Below, in pieces: positions 8,223 through 16,827 of a DNA stretch of 64,000 nucleotides. Position numbers and translations under genes: made by a program. Origin of the DNA: JAXHUH01 sp034211175. Lineage in GTDB: Bacteria; Actinomycetota; Acidimicrobiia; Acidimicrobiales; CAIXPF01. The stretch spans positions 53,208 to 117,207 of the forward strand of contig JAXHUH010000045.1 in NCBI GenBank assembly GCA_034211175.1, read 5' to 3'. The stretch's first letter is position 1. The number at the start of each line of letters is the position of its first letter. The notes under the pieces were generated by a model that made no database searches, had not been told where the DNA came from, and worked only from the letters and a program-made list of their open reading frames with translations.

Positions 8223-9010
8223 CGACGCTCGGCACCGAGGAGCTGCGCGGCCGCCTCGACGTGGCCACCGACGTCGCCCGCCTCGCCGGCAAGCTCACCC
8301 TCGAGTGGTTCCGCACCTCCGGGCTCGAGGTCGACACGAAGGCCGACGGCACCCCGGTCACCATGGCCGACAAGGCCGCGGAGCGGCTCATCCGGGAGCA
8401 CCTCACCCGCCGATTCCCGGACGACGGCATCGTCGGCGAGGAGGAGGACGACGTCGCCGGGACGTCGGGCCTGCGGTGGGTGATCGACCCGATCGACGGG
8501 ACCAAGGCGTTCACCCACGGCGTCCCGCTCTACTCGACGCTGCTGGCGCTGCTCGACGGTGACGGCCATCCGGTGCTCGGCGTGGTCGATCTCCCCGCCC
8601 TCGGCGAGACCGCGTCGGCCGCGCGCGGCGTCGGCTGCTGGCTGACCCGCGCCGGCGGCGCACCAGAGCGCACGACGGTCTCGACCACCGACGTGATCGG
8701 CGGATCATGGGCCATGACCAGCGGGCTCACCCCGTGGGACCTGGCCGCGGTCGAGCGGCTGAAGGCGGCCGGGGTCCACCTGCGCACGTGGGGAGACGCC
8801 TACGGGTACGTGCTCGTCGCCACCGGTCGGGCCGACGCGATGATCGATCCGATCGCGGAGCTGTGGGACCTGGCGGCCCCGGCCGTCGTCGTGACCGAGG
8901 CCGGCGGGCGCTTCACCGCCACCGACGGCACGCCGGGGCCGGCGGCCGGCAGCGGCATCGGGTCGAACGGGCGCGTCCACGACGCGCTGATCGACCTCCT
9001 CGGTGGCTGA
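8219..9010 (+). CDS. hisN: Inositol-monophosphatase-family phosphatase, likely histidinol-phosphatase HisN
   Basis: 263-aa Mg2+-dependent phosphatase. Metal ligands are visible as GEEEDD, then WVIDPIDGTKAFTHGVP, and finally WDLAAPAVVVTEAGG. The DPIDGTKAFTHG form is typical of the actinobacterial HisN branch, which dephosphorylates histidinol phosphate in histidine synthesis; an inositol-1-phosphatase role cannot be excluded by eye. The ATG at 8219 is preceded by GGGGA and overlaps the possible repeat-encoded leader. No other his genes lie in the window. Confidence 0.8.
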   Translation: MTTLGTEELRGRLDVATDVARLAGKLTLEWFRTSGLEVDTKADGTPVTMADKAAERLIREHLTRRFPDDGIVGEEEDDVAGTSGLRWVIDPIDGTKAFTHGVPLYSTLLALLDGDGHPVLGVVDLPALGETASAARGVGCWLTRAGGAPERTTVSTTDVIGGSWAMTSGLTPWDLAAVERLKAAGVHLRTWGDAYGYVLVATGRADAMIDPIAELWDLAAPAVVVTEAGGRFTATDGTPGPAAGSGIGSNGRVHDALIDLLGG

Positions 9011-9073
9011 GCGCCGACGACCGCACCGGAACGCGTCCTGACGAGTCGACACTGCACTCGAACCCCCGGCCGG

Positions 9074-9088
9074 TCGATACCGTATCGA
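9074..9088. promoter_or_regulatory. Perfect 15-bp palindrome just upstream of the metal-binding-lipoprotein gene
   Basis: TCGATAC-C-GTATCGA has two 7-bp arms around one central base, ending 7 nt before the ATG at 9096. It contains a TACCGT hexamer (9078-9083) that fits an actinobacterial -10 box. A repressor bound here would cover the promoter. It does not resemble a Zur box (TGATAATCATTATCA), so the regulator is unknown. Confidence 0.4.
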
Positions 9089-9095
9089 TGGACCG

Positions 9096-10178
9096 ATGAA
9101 GAACAGTCTCCGGGCGTTGAGCTTGCTGGTGGCCATGTGTGTCATGGCGCTCGCGTGTGGTACCTCCACGGAGCTCGAGACCGCCGACCGGCCCGACGAC
9201 AGCCTCGTCACCCCGCTCGTGATGGCGACCGACGCCATGCTCGCCGACGTCGTCTCGGAGATCGTCGGCGACGCCGCCGAGGTCGTGCCCCTCGTCCGCC
9301 CCGGCGAGGACCCGACCACCTCGGTCCCGTCGGCCCGGACGCTGCTCCGCCTCGACGAGGCCGATCTCGTGGTCACGATCGGGCTCGGGTACGAGAGCGT
9401 CGACCTGGCGGCCGCGGTCGACCGTGCGTCGACCCGGGGCACCGAGGTCCTCGAGCTCGGTGAGGAGCTCGACCCGGAGCCGTACCCCGCCGAGGTCATG
9501 GCCGACCTCACCGAGACCGAGATCGAGGACCCCCACGTCTGGGTCGACCCCCAGCGGATGGCGACCGCCGTCGACCTGATCACGCGCCGCCTCACCGAGC
9601 TGCGCGCCGAGTTCAACACCCCCGAGGTGCTCGACAGCTCCGAGGAGCTCGTCGACGACCTCCATCACCTCGACCGCTCGTTCCAGGAGGTGATCGAGGA
9701 GATCCCCGAGGAGGATCGGCGGCTGTTCTCCAGCCAACCCGTGTTCGGCTACCTCAGCGACCACTTCGAGATCGACTACCTGGGGTCGGTGGTGCCGATC
9801 GTTCCCCCCGAGGCCCCCGGCCCCGACGACGACGGCGACGAGCCCGAGAACGAGCCGGTCGCGGCCCGCGAGGACGGCGAGCCCGACCGCGACGCCAAGG
9901 CGCTCGGCGGGCCCGACGGGCTCAGCTACGGGCCCCCGCTCTCCGCCGACGAGCTGACCGAGAGGCTCGACGGCCTCGACGTCGTGATCACCGAGCCGGA
10001 GCTCGACGGGCCCGGCGTCCTCCTGGTGCTGGCCGAGGCGGACGTGCGTGCCGCACCGGCGCACGCCGCGGCGCTGGGCTCGCAGATCGACGGCTCCGGG
10101 TCCTATCTCGGGGCGTTGCGGACGACGCTCGAGACGATCGCGTCCTCGATGGGCGGCCGCGACGTCGACCTCGCCTGA
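9096..10178 (+). CDS. TroA/ZnuA-like substrate-binding lipoprotein lacking usual metal ligands
   Basis: 360-aa exported protein. The N-terminus has a charged start, a hydrophobic stretch and a lipobox-like MALAC (Cys21). The fold is recognisable from VTIGLGYE, the conserved PHVWVDPQRMA block (one His ligand kept) and the helix preceding FGYLSDHFEIDYLG. Two usual His ligands are absent: the DPH segment reads GEDPTTSVPS, and the position before FGYL is Gln. An acidic linker (residues about 245-275) replaces the His-rich loop of zinc binders. No permease or ATPase gene is adjacent, so transport partners and ligand are unknown. Confidence 0.7.
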   Translation: MKNSLRALSLLVAMCVMALACGTSTELETADRPDDSLVTPLVMATDAMLADVVSEIVGDAAEVVPLVRPGEDPTTSVPSARTLLRLDEADLVVTIGLGYESVDLAAAVDRASTRGTEVLELGEELDPEPYPAEVMADLTETEIEDPHVWVDPQRMATAVDLITRRLTELRAEFNTPEVLDSSEELVDDLHHLDRSFQEVIEEIPEEDRRLFSSQPVFGYLSDHFEIDYLGSVVPIVPPEAPGPDDDGDEPENEPVAAREDGEPDRDAKALGGPDGLSYGPPLSADELTERLDGLDVVITEPELDGPGVLLVLAEADVRAAPAHAAALGSQIDGSGSYLGALRTTLETIASSMGGRDVDLA

Positions 10179-10214
10179 GCCGAGCCGGAGCCGGTCACGC
10201 CGCGGCCCGAGGTC

Positions 10215-10754
10215 TCAGGACGTGGCCGCGTCCTCGTCGCCGCCCTCGGCGAGCAGCTCCAGGAGCGCGCCGCGGGCCCGCGCCACCCGTGACCGGATCG
10301 TGCCGATCGGGCACGAGCACACGGCGGCGGCCTCCTCGTAGGACAGCCCGATGATCTGGGTGAGCACGAACGCCTCCCGGCGGTCGGCCGGCAGGTGGGC
10401 GATGAGCTCGTCGAGTGCCCTCGCATCGGCACCGTCACCCACCGACACGGCCCTCGACGTCTCCCGCACCTGCTGGTCGAGACGCCGACGACGCACGCGC
10501 CGGCGCACGCCGTCCGCGCACACCCGGCGGGCGATGCCGAGCAACCAGGTCCGGGCGGAGGCGTCGCCCCGGAACCGCCGCAGTGCACCGAGCGCCCGGA
10601 GGTAGGTCTCCTGGGTGAGGTCGTCGACCTCGTCGGGGTCGCCCAGCATCCGGCACAGGCGCCACACGTCGGCCTGGGTGGCGAGCACGAAGTCGCGCCG
10701 CGCGTCCTCGTCGCCGTCGCGCGCCGCGAGTGCCAGCTCGGTCACCCCATCCAC
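10215..10754 (-). CDS. ECF-family RNA polymerase sigma factor
   Basis: 179-aa group IV sigma factor. Region 2 (DVWRLCRMLGDPDEVDDLTQETYLRAL, then ARTWLLGIARRVCAD) binds core polymerase and the -10 element. Region 4 (LPADRREAFVLTQIIGLSYEEAAAV, then GTIRSRVARARGALL) recognises -35. No region 1 or 3 is present. It is divergent from a zinc-finger membrane protein that is the likely anti-sigma factor, with only 42 bp between the starts, so one short control region serves both. Confidence 0.92.
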   Translation of the reverse strand: MDGVTELALAARDGDEDARRDFVLATQADVWRLCRMLGDPDEVDDLTQETYLRALGALRRFRGDASARTWLLGIARRVCADGVRRRVRRRRLDQQVRETSRAVSVGDGADARALDELIAHLPADRREAFVLTQIIGLSYEEAAAVCSCPIGTIRSRVARARGALLELLAEGGDEDAATS

Positions 10755-10796
10755 GATCCCAGTCTGGCCGGCCGGCGACCGGCCGAGGTGTCACCC

Positions 10797-11516
10797 ATGA
10801 GCGGTGCGGACCACGGTGCCTCCGTCCGCGCCGGTCTTGCCGAGCGCCGGTCCGGCGCTCCCCCGGGCGGCGGATCTCGGGTCGGCGGGAACTCCGGGAG
10901 CGGCTGCGCCGACCATCTCCACGTGAACTGCGACGCCTGCCGTTCGATGGTCTCCGCCCGACTCGACGGGGAGGAGGAGCTCTCGACGCTCGCCGAGGCC
11001 CACCTGCGGGGGTGCGCGGCGTGCCGCGGCTTCGCGACCGGGGCCGAGTCGCTGGCCCGCCGGACCCGTCTGCGTCCGGCGGAACCGATCCCCGATCTCA
11101 CCGACCTGGTCCTGGCCCGCCATCGGGTCCGCCGGGACCGTCGGGTCGAGCTCGTGCGCTACGCGCTCGGTGTCGTCGCCGTCACCCAGCTGCTCCTCGC
11201 GGTCCCCGCCGTGCTGTGGGGCTCGATCGACGGCCTCCCGGTCCACACCGGCCGCGAGCTCGGCGCCTGGGGTGTGGCGCTCGCCATCGGCCTGCTCGTC
11301 GCCGCCGTCCAGCCATCCCGGGCCCGTGGCCTGCTCCCGATGGCGGCGGCGCTGGTCGTGGCGATGACGATCGGGGCGGTCGCCGATGTCGTCGAGGGCG
11401 ACGTGGGCGTGGCCGCGGAGTCGGTCCACGCCATCCACCTCGCCGGGGTGGCCGGCCTGTGGGCGCTGCGCCGTGAGGTCGGATCGAGCGACGCCATGGT
11501 GTCGTTCGCCACCTGA
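10797..11516 (+). CDS. Membrane protein with N-terminal zinc-finger anti-sigma domain
   Basis: 239-aa predicted anti-sigma factor. Near residues 40-80 it has an HVNCDAC segment followed by HLRGCAAC, the His-x3-Cys-x2-Cys zf-HC2 signature of ZAS-type anti-sigma factors. After a cytoplasmic linker come about four hydrophobic helices (VVAVTQLLLAVPAVLW, VALAIGLLVAAVQ, LLPMAAALVVAMTIGAVAD, and a short last one). The ATG at 10797 has GAGG upstream. It is encoded back to back with an ECF sigma factor, presumably its target. Confidence 0.75.
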   Translation: MSGADHGASVRAGLAERRSGAPPGGGSRVGGNSGSGCADHLHVNCDACRSMVSARLDGEEELSTLAEAHLRGCAACRGFATGAESLARRTRLRPAEPIPDLTDLVLARHRVRRDRRVELVRYALGVVAVTQLLLAVPAVLWGSIDGLPVHTGRELGAWGVALAIGLLVAAVQPSRARGLLPMAAALVVAMTIGAVADVVEGDVGVAAESVHAIHLAGVAGLWALRREVGSSDAMVSFAT

Positions 11517-11518
11517 GC

Positions 11519-11543
11519 GGCGGTGGGAGCGGACAACACCGCC
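11519..11543. terminator. Hairpin between convergent genes
   Basis: GGCGGTG (11519-11525) and CACCGCC (11537-11543) form a 7-bp stem with an 11-nt loop in the 50-bp gap between the converging anti-sigma and P-type ATPase genes. No U-tract follows, so termination is inferred from position and symmetry only. Confidence 0.4.
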
Positions 11544-11566
11544 TGAGCACCGGCGCGGTCGCGGGC

Positions 11567-13984
11567 TCAGACCGGGACGGCGGCCGCCGGTTCCTCGTCG
11601 TCGTCGGGACGGGACGCGGCCTGCCACCAACCGGGAACGACGTGGGGGCCGACGACGAGCACGACCGCACCGACGGCGACCGCCGCGGCGATGCCGGCCC
11701 AGGCCCACCTCGGGGGCAGGTCGAGGGCGAAGAACTCCCGCAGCGGCTCGACGCTCAGCACCACCGCGTAGGACGCGGCCATCGCCGCGACGAGTCCGGT
11801 GTGCCACGCCCGCAACGGACGACTGATGAGGACGAGGACGACGAGGCCGATCCCGAGGAGCACGCACACGGCCGAGGTCCGGGCCTCGTCGAGCGCCATC
11901 TCTCCCGATCGTCGGAACCACTCGTAGCACGCGATCGTGCACAGGGCCGCGACGATGCCGGCGGGCACGGCGAAGCGCACCACCCGCGCGACGAACCCGG
12001 GCAGTGCCCGCCGATCGGTCGGTTCGAGGGCGAGGAAGAAGCCGGGGACACCGATGCTGAACGTGCCGACCAGGGTGAAGTGGCGGGGCAGGAACAGGAA
12101 CGGGGCCTGGAGCACGCCGATGAGCAGTGCGAGCAGCACCGCGTAGGACGCCTTCACCACGAACAGGTTGGCGACGCGCTCGATGTTGGCGATGACCCGC
12201 CGGCCCTCGGACAGCACCCGGGGCAGCGAGGAGAAGGCGTCGTCGAGGAGCACGAGCTCGGCCACCGACCGGCTCGCGCTGGAACCGGAGCCCATGGCGA
12301 TGCCCATGTCGGCGTCCTTCAGGGCGAGCACGTCGTTCACCCCGTCGCCGGTCATGGCGACGACGTGGTCGCGCGACTGGAGCGCGCCGACCATCTGGCG
12401 CTTCTGGTGCGGGGTCACCCGGCCGAACACCTGGGAGCGGTCCAACACGTCGGCCAGCTCGTCGTCGTCGGTCGGCAGCGTGCGGGCATCGACCGCCTGG
12501 CCCTCCAGCGACACGCCGGCGCGCCGGGCGACCGCGGCCACCGTGGCGGGGTGATCACCCGAGATCACCTTCAGGGAGATCCCCTGGGAGCGCAGGTAGG
12601 CGAGGATCTCGGGGGCGTCCTCGCGGACCCGGTCCTCGAAGAGCACCAGCGCCACCGCCCGTCGAGCCGGGGGCAGGTGCTCGTCGGTCGGCGCCTCGTC
12701 GGACCGGGCGAGGAGCACGACGCGCCGCCCGGCCTCGGCCTGGCGCTCGAGCACCGGCATCACCACCGCGGCGTCGTCGCCGTCGAGCCCGGCGAGCAGC
12801 ACCTCGGGCGCACCGAGGAACCACGTCCCCCGCTCCGCGAAGGTGACCGAGGCCCACTTGCGGGCCGAGCTGAACGGCACCGCATCGGTGGCCTCCCAGC
12901 CCTCGGGGACCGCGAACTCGCGGGCGACCGCGGCGAGCGTCGCGTTCGGCGACGGGTCGGCCGCCGCGGAGGCTCCGAGCGCGGCCCGCACCTCGGCCTC
13001 GTCGACCCCGCCGCTGTCGAGGGTGACCAGCTCGGCGAACGCGATCTCCCCGGTGGTGATCGTCCCGGTCTTGTCGAGGCACAGCACGTCGACCCGGGCG
13101 AGGAGCTCGACCGCGGCCAGCTCCTTGGCGAGCGCCTGACGGCGGGCGAGGGCGAGCACGCCGACGATGAACGACACCGAGGTCAGCAACACGAGCCCGT
13201 CGGGGACCATGGCCACCGACGCGGCGACCGTGCCGACCAGCGCGTCCCGCCAGCCGTCGTCGCTGTCGTTCACCCGCAGCAGGGCGATGAGCAGCAACAG
13301 CGCGACCGGCGGGATGATCCACACCAGCCAGCGGAGGATGAGGTTGATGCCGTTGCGCAGCTCGGAGTCGACGAGGCGGAACTGGCGGGCCTCCTCGGCC
13401 AGGCTCGACGCATAGGACGCGGCGCCGATCCGGTCGGCCCGGTAGCTGCCCGAGCCCGAGGCGACGAAGCTGCCGGAGAGCACCTCGGCGCCCTCGTCCT
13501 TCACGACCGGGTCGGACTCGCCGGTCAGCAGCGACTCGTTGAGCTCGAGGCTCTCGCTCACGACGACGGTGCCGTCGACCACGACCTGGTCGCCCGGACG
13601 CAGGATCATGAGGTCGTCGGCCACGACCTCACCGGTGCCGATCGTGTGCTCGGTGCCGTCGCGCACGACCGTCGCCTTCGGGGCGGAGAGCACCGCGAGC
13701 TTGTCGAGCGTCCGCTTGGCCCGCAGCTCCTGGACGATGCCGATGACGCTGTTCGAGATGACCACACCGGCGAACAGGGCGTCGGGACCGGGCGCGACCA
13801 TCATGATGATGGCGAACATCACCCCGATGATCCCGTTCACCGGGGTCAGCACGTTGGCCCGGACGATCTCGCCGAAGGTGCGCGTCGGCGCCTCCGGGAC
13901 CGCGTTCACGAGCCCGCCCCGGCGGCGCTCCTCGACCTCCGCGGAGGTCAGTCCGGACTGGTCGGTCGCCACCGGCGCATCCAT
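11567..13984 (-). CDS. ctpE: CtpE-like P-type cation-transporting ATPase
   Basis: 805-aa membrane pump. Motifs in order: actuator LLTGESDP, phosphorylation site DKTGTITTGE, nucleotide-binding region, and hinge MTGDGVNDVLALKDADMGIAMG. Membrane segment M4 reads SVAMVPDGLVLLTSVSF, the version seen in mycobacterial CtpE, which has been linked to calcium uptake; heavy-metal pumps have CPC/CPX there instead. No N-terminal metal-binding domain. About ten hydrophobic helices are visible, with four to six after the hinge. The start is the ATG at 13984, with a near-leaderless promoter upstream. Confidence 0.88.
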   Translation of the reverse strand: MDAPVATDQSGLTSAEVEERRRGGLVNAVPEAPTRTFGEIVRANVLTPVNGIIGVMFAIIMMVAPGPDALFAGVVISNSVIGIVQELRAKRTLDKLAVLSAPKATVVRDGTEHTIGTGEVVADDLMILRPGDQVVVDGTVVVSESLELNESLLTGESDPVVKDEGAEVLSGSFVASGSGSYRADRIGAASYASSLAEEARQFRLVDSELRNGINLILRWLVWIIPPVALLLLIALLRVNDSDDGWRDALVGTVAASVAMVPDGLVLLTSVSFIVGVLALARRQALAKELAAVELLARVDVLCLDKTGTITTGEIAFAELVTLDSGGVDEAEVRAALGASAAADPSPNATLAAVAREFAVPEGWEATDAVPFSSARKWASVTFAERGTWFLGAPEVLLAGLDGDDAAVVMPVLERQAEAGRRVVLLARSDEAPTDEHLPPARRAVALVLFEDRVREDAPEILAYLRSQGISLKVISGDHPATVAAVARRAGVSLEGQAVDARTLPTDDDELADVLDRSQVFGRVTPHQKRQMVGALQSRDHVVAMTGDGVNDVLALKDADMGIAMGSGSSASRSVAELVLLDDAFSSLPRVLSEGRRVIANIERVANLFVVKASYAVLLALLIGVLQAPFLFLPRHFTLVGTFSIGVPGFFLALEPTDRRALPGFVARVVRFAVPAGIVAALCTIACYEWFRRSGEMALDEARTSAVCVLLGIGLVVLVLISRPLRAWHTGLVAAMAASYAVVLSVEPLREFFALDLPPRWAWAGIAAAVAVGAVVLVVGPHVVPGWWQAASRPDDDEEPAAAVPV

Positions 13985-13994
13985 GGTCGGCCCA

Positions 13995-14000
13995 ACCGTA
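13995..14000 (-). promoter_or_regulatory. -10 box for the ctpE-like gene, near-leaderless
   Basis: TACGGT on the minus strand lies 10 nt before the ATG at 13984, which would place the transcript start about 3 nt before the start codon. No ribosome-binding site is visible, consistent with almost leaderless translation. Confidence 0.4.
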
Positions 14001-14127
14001 TCGCCCCTCGCCTGCGCTTCGACGGCTCATTCGCCGAGAACGCGAGCCAACCGACCCCGACGGTTTCGCCGACCATGGCCCGGCGGGCCCGGGCGCCGGC
14101 ACTCGTGCCCGGTGTCACGGACCGAAC

Positions 14128-14133
14128 TACATT
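14128..14133 (+). promoter_or_regulatory. -10 box of the MDMPI gene
   Basis: TACATT fits TANNNT. The inferred transcript start near 14140 leaves a ~24-nt leader containing the Shine-Dalgarno sequence GAGGAG (14151-14156), 7 nt before the ATG at 14164. Confidence 0.4.
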
Positions 14134-14163
14134 CGGGCGCTGCCGACCTCGAGGAGACACACG

Positions 14164-14925
14164 ATGGAACGCGCCCGGGAGCTGGACGTCGCCCTCGCCG
14201 AGGGCCGCCGACTGATGGAGGTCGCGGCCACGACCGACCTCGACGCACGGGTGCCGTCGTGCCCGGACTGGTCGATCGGCGAGCTCGTCGGCCACGTCGC
14301 CTGGGTCCACCGGTGGGTGACCACCGTGCTCACGACGCCGGAGGGCGAGCGCCCGTCCCGCAAGACGGTGCCGCCCTCGCCGGAGGGCCCCGAGGTCCTG
14401 ACCTGGTACGCCGAGGGCCTCGGCACGCTCGACGCCACGCTGCGGGCCACCGATCCCGACCGCGAGGTCGTCGTGTTCGGCGGCACGGGGCCGGCCCGGT
14501 TCTGGTCGCGCCGGATGGCCCACGAGAACGCGCTCCACCGCTGGGACATCGAGGTGGCCGCCGGCCTCGAGCCGGCGCCGATCGCCGGCGACGTCGCGCT
14601 CGACGGCATCGAGGAGGCGCTCGAGGTGATGATGCCGCCCCGGTTCGCGCTCGACGAGTTCGGCCCGAACGGCGAGACCCTCCACCTCCACACGACCGAC
14701 CTCGACACGATCGACGGTGTCGGCGAGGGCGACGGCGAGTGGATCATCACGTTCGGCGCCGAGGGCGTCGAGGTGACGCACGGCCACGCCAAGGGTGACG
14801 CCGCGGTCCGGGGGACGGCGAGCGACCTCGCCCTGTTCGTCTACTCCCGCCTCGGCGTCGACCGCCTCCAGGCCTTCGGCGACGACACCGTCGCCACCCG
14901 CTTCCAGGACGCCGCCCACTTCTGA
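14164..14925 (+). CDS. Mycothiol-dependent maleylpyruvate-isomerase-family protein (DinB fold)
   Basis: 253-aa protein with an N-terminal MDMPI domain (VPSCPDWSIGELVGHVAWVHRW and HENALHRWDIEVA supply the metal-binding histidines) and a C-terminal SCP2-like domain ending in the FVYSRLGVDRLQAFGD pattern. Family members use mycothiol, the thiol cofactor of actinobacteria, for isomerisation or conjugation; the substrate here is unknown. A clear GAGGAG ribosome-binding site supports the start. Monocistronic, with a divergent ATPase upstream. Confidence 0.8.
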   Translation: MERARELDVALAEGRRLMEVAATTDLDARVPSCPDWSIGELVGHVAWVHRWVTTVLTTPEGERPSRKTVPPSPEGPEVLTWYAEGLGTLDATLRATDPDREVVVFGGTGPARFWSRRMAHENALHRWDIEVAAGLEPAPIAGDVALDGIEEALEVMMPPRFALDEFGPNGETLHLHTTDLDTIDGVGEGDGEWIITFGAEGVEVTHGHAKGDAAVRGTASDLALFVYSRLGVDRLQAFGDDTVATRFQDAAHF

Positions 14926-14973
14926 GCGGTCACAACCGGCCGGCGAAACGACCCGGCGACCGGATCGACCACC

Positions 14974-15498
14974 TCAGCGGCCGGCGGGGCCTCGGCGGCG
15001 GACCTCCTCGACGTGGGTGAGGGCGTCGCGCAGCTCGTCGATCCACTCGCCCTCGTGGTGGGCGACGAGGCGCACACACCACGCCACCGCTTCGCTGCGG
15101 CTGCGGGCGATGCCGGCGTCGATCAGGACGTCGAGGACCGCGCGTTCGTCCATGCGCAGCCGGGTCATCACCGGCACGGCGGCGGTCGTGAAGTGCACGG
15201 ACACGTCACAGCACGTGACGCCCCACGACACGGTGCGACGCCAGCGGGACTCGGCCTCCTTGGCGATCGCCACCCGGGTGTCGCGGGTCGTCTCCCGGAA
15301 CGCCTCGATGGCCGAGTGGACGGTCACGGTCTGCTGGTGCTCCGAGCAGCCGTCCTCCATCGCCGGGGTGGCGAGGTGGCCGACGACCAGGATCTCCTCG
15401 CGGTCCGCGCGCACGCTCGGCGCGTCGTCGAACCAGTCGCCGGGGAGCCGCTCGACCAGCCACTCGAGGATCTCGGTGGCGGGGCCGGGCGCGCTCAT
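14974..15498 (-). CDS. Hypothetical protein with possible ribbon-helix-helix-like C-terminus
   Basis: 174-aa soluble protein I do not recognise. The centre is rich in Val/Thr with two adjacent cysteines (GVTCCDVSVHF). The last third (DERAVLDVLIDAGIARSRSE, AVAWCVRLVAHHEGEWIDEL) resembles the helix pair of ribbon-helix-helix DNA-binding or antitoxin-like proteins (AGIARSRSEA). The ATG at 15498 was preferred over an in-frame upstream start. A 13-bp tandem repeat lies between it and the sigma gene that precedes it on the same strand. Confidence 0.55.
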   Translation of the reverse strand: MSAPGPATEILEWLVERLPGDWFDDAPSVRADREEILVVGHLATPAMEDGCSEHQQTVTVHSAIEAFRETTRDTRVAIAKEAESRWRRTVSWGVTCCDVSVHFTTAAVPVMTRLRMDERAVLDVLIDAGIARSRSEAVAWCVRLVAHHEGEWIDELRDALTHVEEVRRRGPAGR

Positions 15499-15555
15499 CC
15501 GCTCAGGTTGGTCGCCGCGCCCGCCACCGTGCAACGGCCGGGCCGGCGGCGCGCC

Positions 15556-15620
15556 GTCAGAAGGCGACGTCAGACGGCGCCGTCAGAAGGCGACGTCAGA
15601 AGGCGACGTCAGATGGCGAC
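15556..15620. repeat. Five tandem copies of a 13-bp unit at the 3' end of the sigma gene
   Basis: Units GTCAGAAGGCGAC (15556, 15582, 15595), GTCAGACGGCGCC (15569) and GTCAGATGGCGAC (15608) follow each other without gaps. The last unit contains the stop codon of the minus-strand sigma-factor gene. On that strand each unit carries a potential TGAC, so the array repeats the terminal Ala-Ile-stop context in rotating frames. Confidence 0.85.
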
Positions 15621-16478
15621 GGGCACCGGCTCGGTCCGCACGCGGCCGAGGCCGTCGTCGTCGAGCCGGGAGCGCCACTCGGACGCCTCGCCGATCGCCG
15701 ATGCGTAGCTCGCCTTGCGACGCGCCACCCGACCGGAGACCGACTCGAGGTGGTCGCCGCGGTTGCCGTACTGCGCCTCGATGCCCTCGCGCAGCATCAG
15801 CAGCGCCTCGGAGCGCAGCTGGGACACCCGGGACTCGGTGACCCCGAGGAACCGGGCCAGCTCCTGGGACGTGCGTCCCTCGAGGAAGTAGCCGACGACC
15901 ACGAGGCGCTGACGCTCGGGCAGCAGCTTCACCGCGTCACGCAGGTACGCGTGCAGCTCGCGGGACTCGAGCTCCTCGGACGGCTCGACCGCGCTGCGGT
16001 CCTGGAGCACGTCGACGAGCGAGAGGTCCTCGTCGAGCTCGTCGGTGACCTCGTGCTCGAGTGCCAGCACGACGGACCGGAACAAGCGGTCCTGGAGCCG
16101 GACCAGCTCGTCGCGCGACATCCCGAGCGCCTCGGCCATCTCCTGGGCCGACGGCACGCGACCGAGCTCGGTCGCGAGCTTCTGCTCGGCCTGCTCGAGC
16201 TTGCGTGCCAGGGTCCGCACCGATCGGGGAGCCCAGTCGGCGGCCCGCACGGCGTCGAGGATCGCTCCCCGGATGCGCTGCGCGGCGAACCGCTCGAAGG
16301 GGACGCCCCGTGCGCCGTCGTAGCGACGCGAGGCCTCCACCAGACCGAGTGCCCCCGCCCTCGCCAACTCCTCACGATCGACGTGGCGTGGAAAATGCAC
16401 CGCCACCTGGAACACGATGTGCTTCACGAGCGGCAGATGCCGCTCGATGCGCGCCGTGACGTCGTCGTTCACCGCCAT
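15609..16478 (-). CDS. Sigma-28 family (WhiG/FliA-class) sigma factor
   Basis: 289-aa sigma factor. Region 2 starts with IERHLPLVKHIVFQVAVHFPRHVDREEL and contains FERFAAQRIRGAILDAVRAADWAPR. Region 3 has LATELGRVPSAQEMAEALG, and region 4 LLPERQRLVVVGYFLEG followed by TSQELARFLGVTESRVSQL. That order matches FliA of flagellated bacteria and WhiG of sporulating actinobacteria. About 55 residues beyond region 4 are unusual. The start at 16478 (MAVNDDVTARIE) best fits the family, although the frame is open further upstream. No flagellar genes lie in the window, so the regulon cannot be read from context. Confidence 0.88.
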   Translation of the reverse strand: MAVNDDVTARIERHLPLVKHIVFQVAVHFPRHVDREELARAGALGLVEASRRYDGARGVPFERFAAQRIRGAILDAVRAADWAPRSVRTLARKLEQAEQKLATELGRVPSAQEMAEALGMSRDELVRLQDRLFRSVVLALEHEVTDELDEDLSLVDVLQDRSAVEPSEELESRELHAYLRDAVKLLPERQRLVVVGYFLEGRTSQELARFLGVTESRVSQLRSEALLMLREGIEAQYGNRGDHLESVSGRVARRKASYASAIGEASEWRSRLDDDGLGRVRTEPVPVAI

Positions 16479-16827
16479 GCACCGCCTGTTTCTCATCGCC
16501 CGCCCAAACTCTCCGCTGTCGAGATGAATCGACATGGAGGAGCCCCGCCTTGACGGAAAGATCCCCACCCGTGGGGATGAGCCTCCGCCGAGGTGACTCT
16601 CCGGAGCCGCATCTCACCACCGCCGGTGAGATGGGCACGTCAGCGAGGATATCGGCACCTCACCGAAACCAGGTCATCGAACTTCGCCGAGTGGTTCATC
16701 TCCGCGAACGATGGCTCCGGTCAGCAGCCGGGGACGGCCGACCGATCGGCGAGCGACGGGGCGGGCGGAGAACGACGCGATCGACGTCCCGGCCGAGCGA
16801 ACGAGGCCGGCGCGGCCCCGGTTCAGC
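16479..16827. promoter_or_regulatory. Gene-free control region of the sigma-28-family gene with two inverted repeats
   Basis: No credible gene is present. ATCCCCA-CCCG-TGGGGAT (16561-16578) is a perfect 7-bp inverted repeat. ATCTCACC-6nt-GGTGAGAT (16611-16632) is a perfect 8-bp inverted repeat, followed by a related half-site ACCTCACC near 16650. They lie 83-155 bp upstream of the sigma start and are candidates for regulator binding; either could also form an RNA hairpin. Confidence 0.4.
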
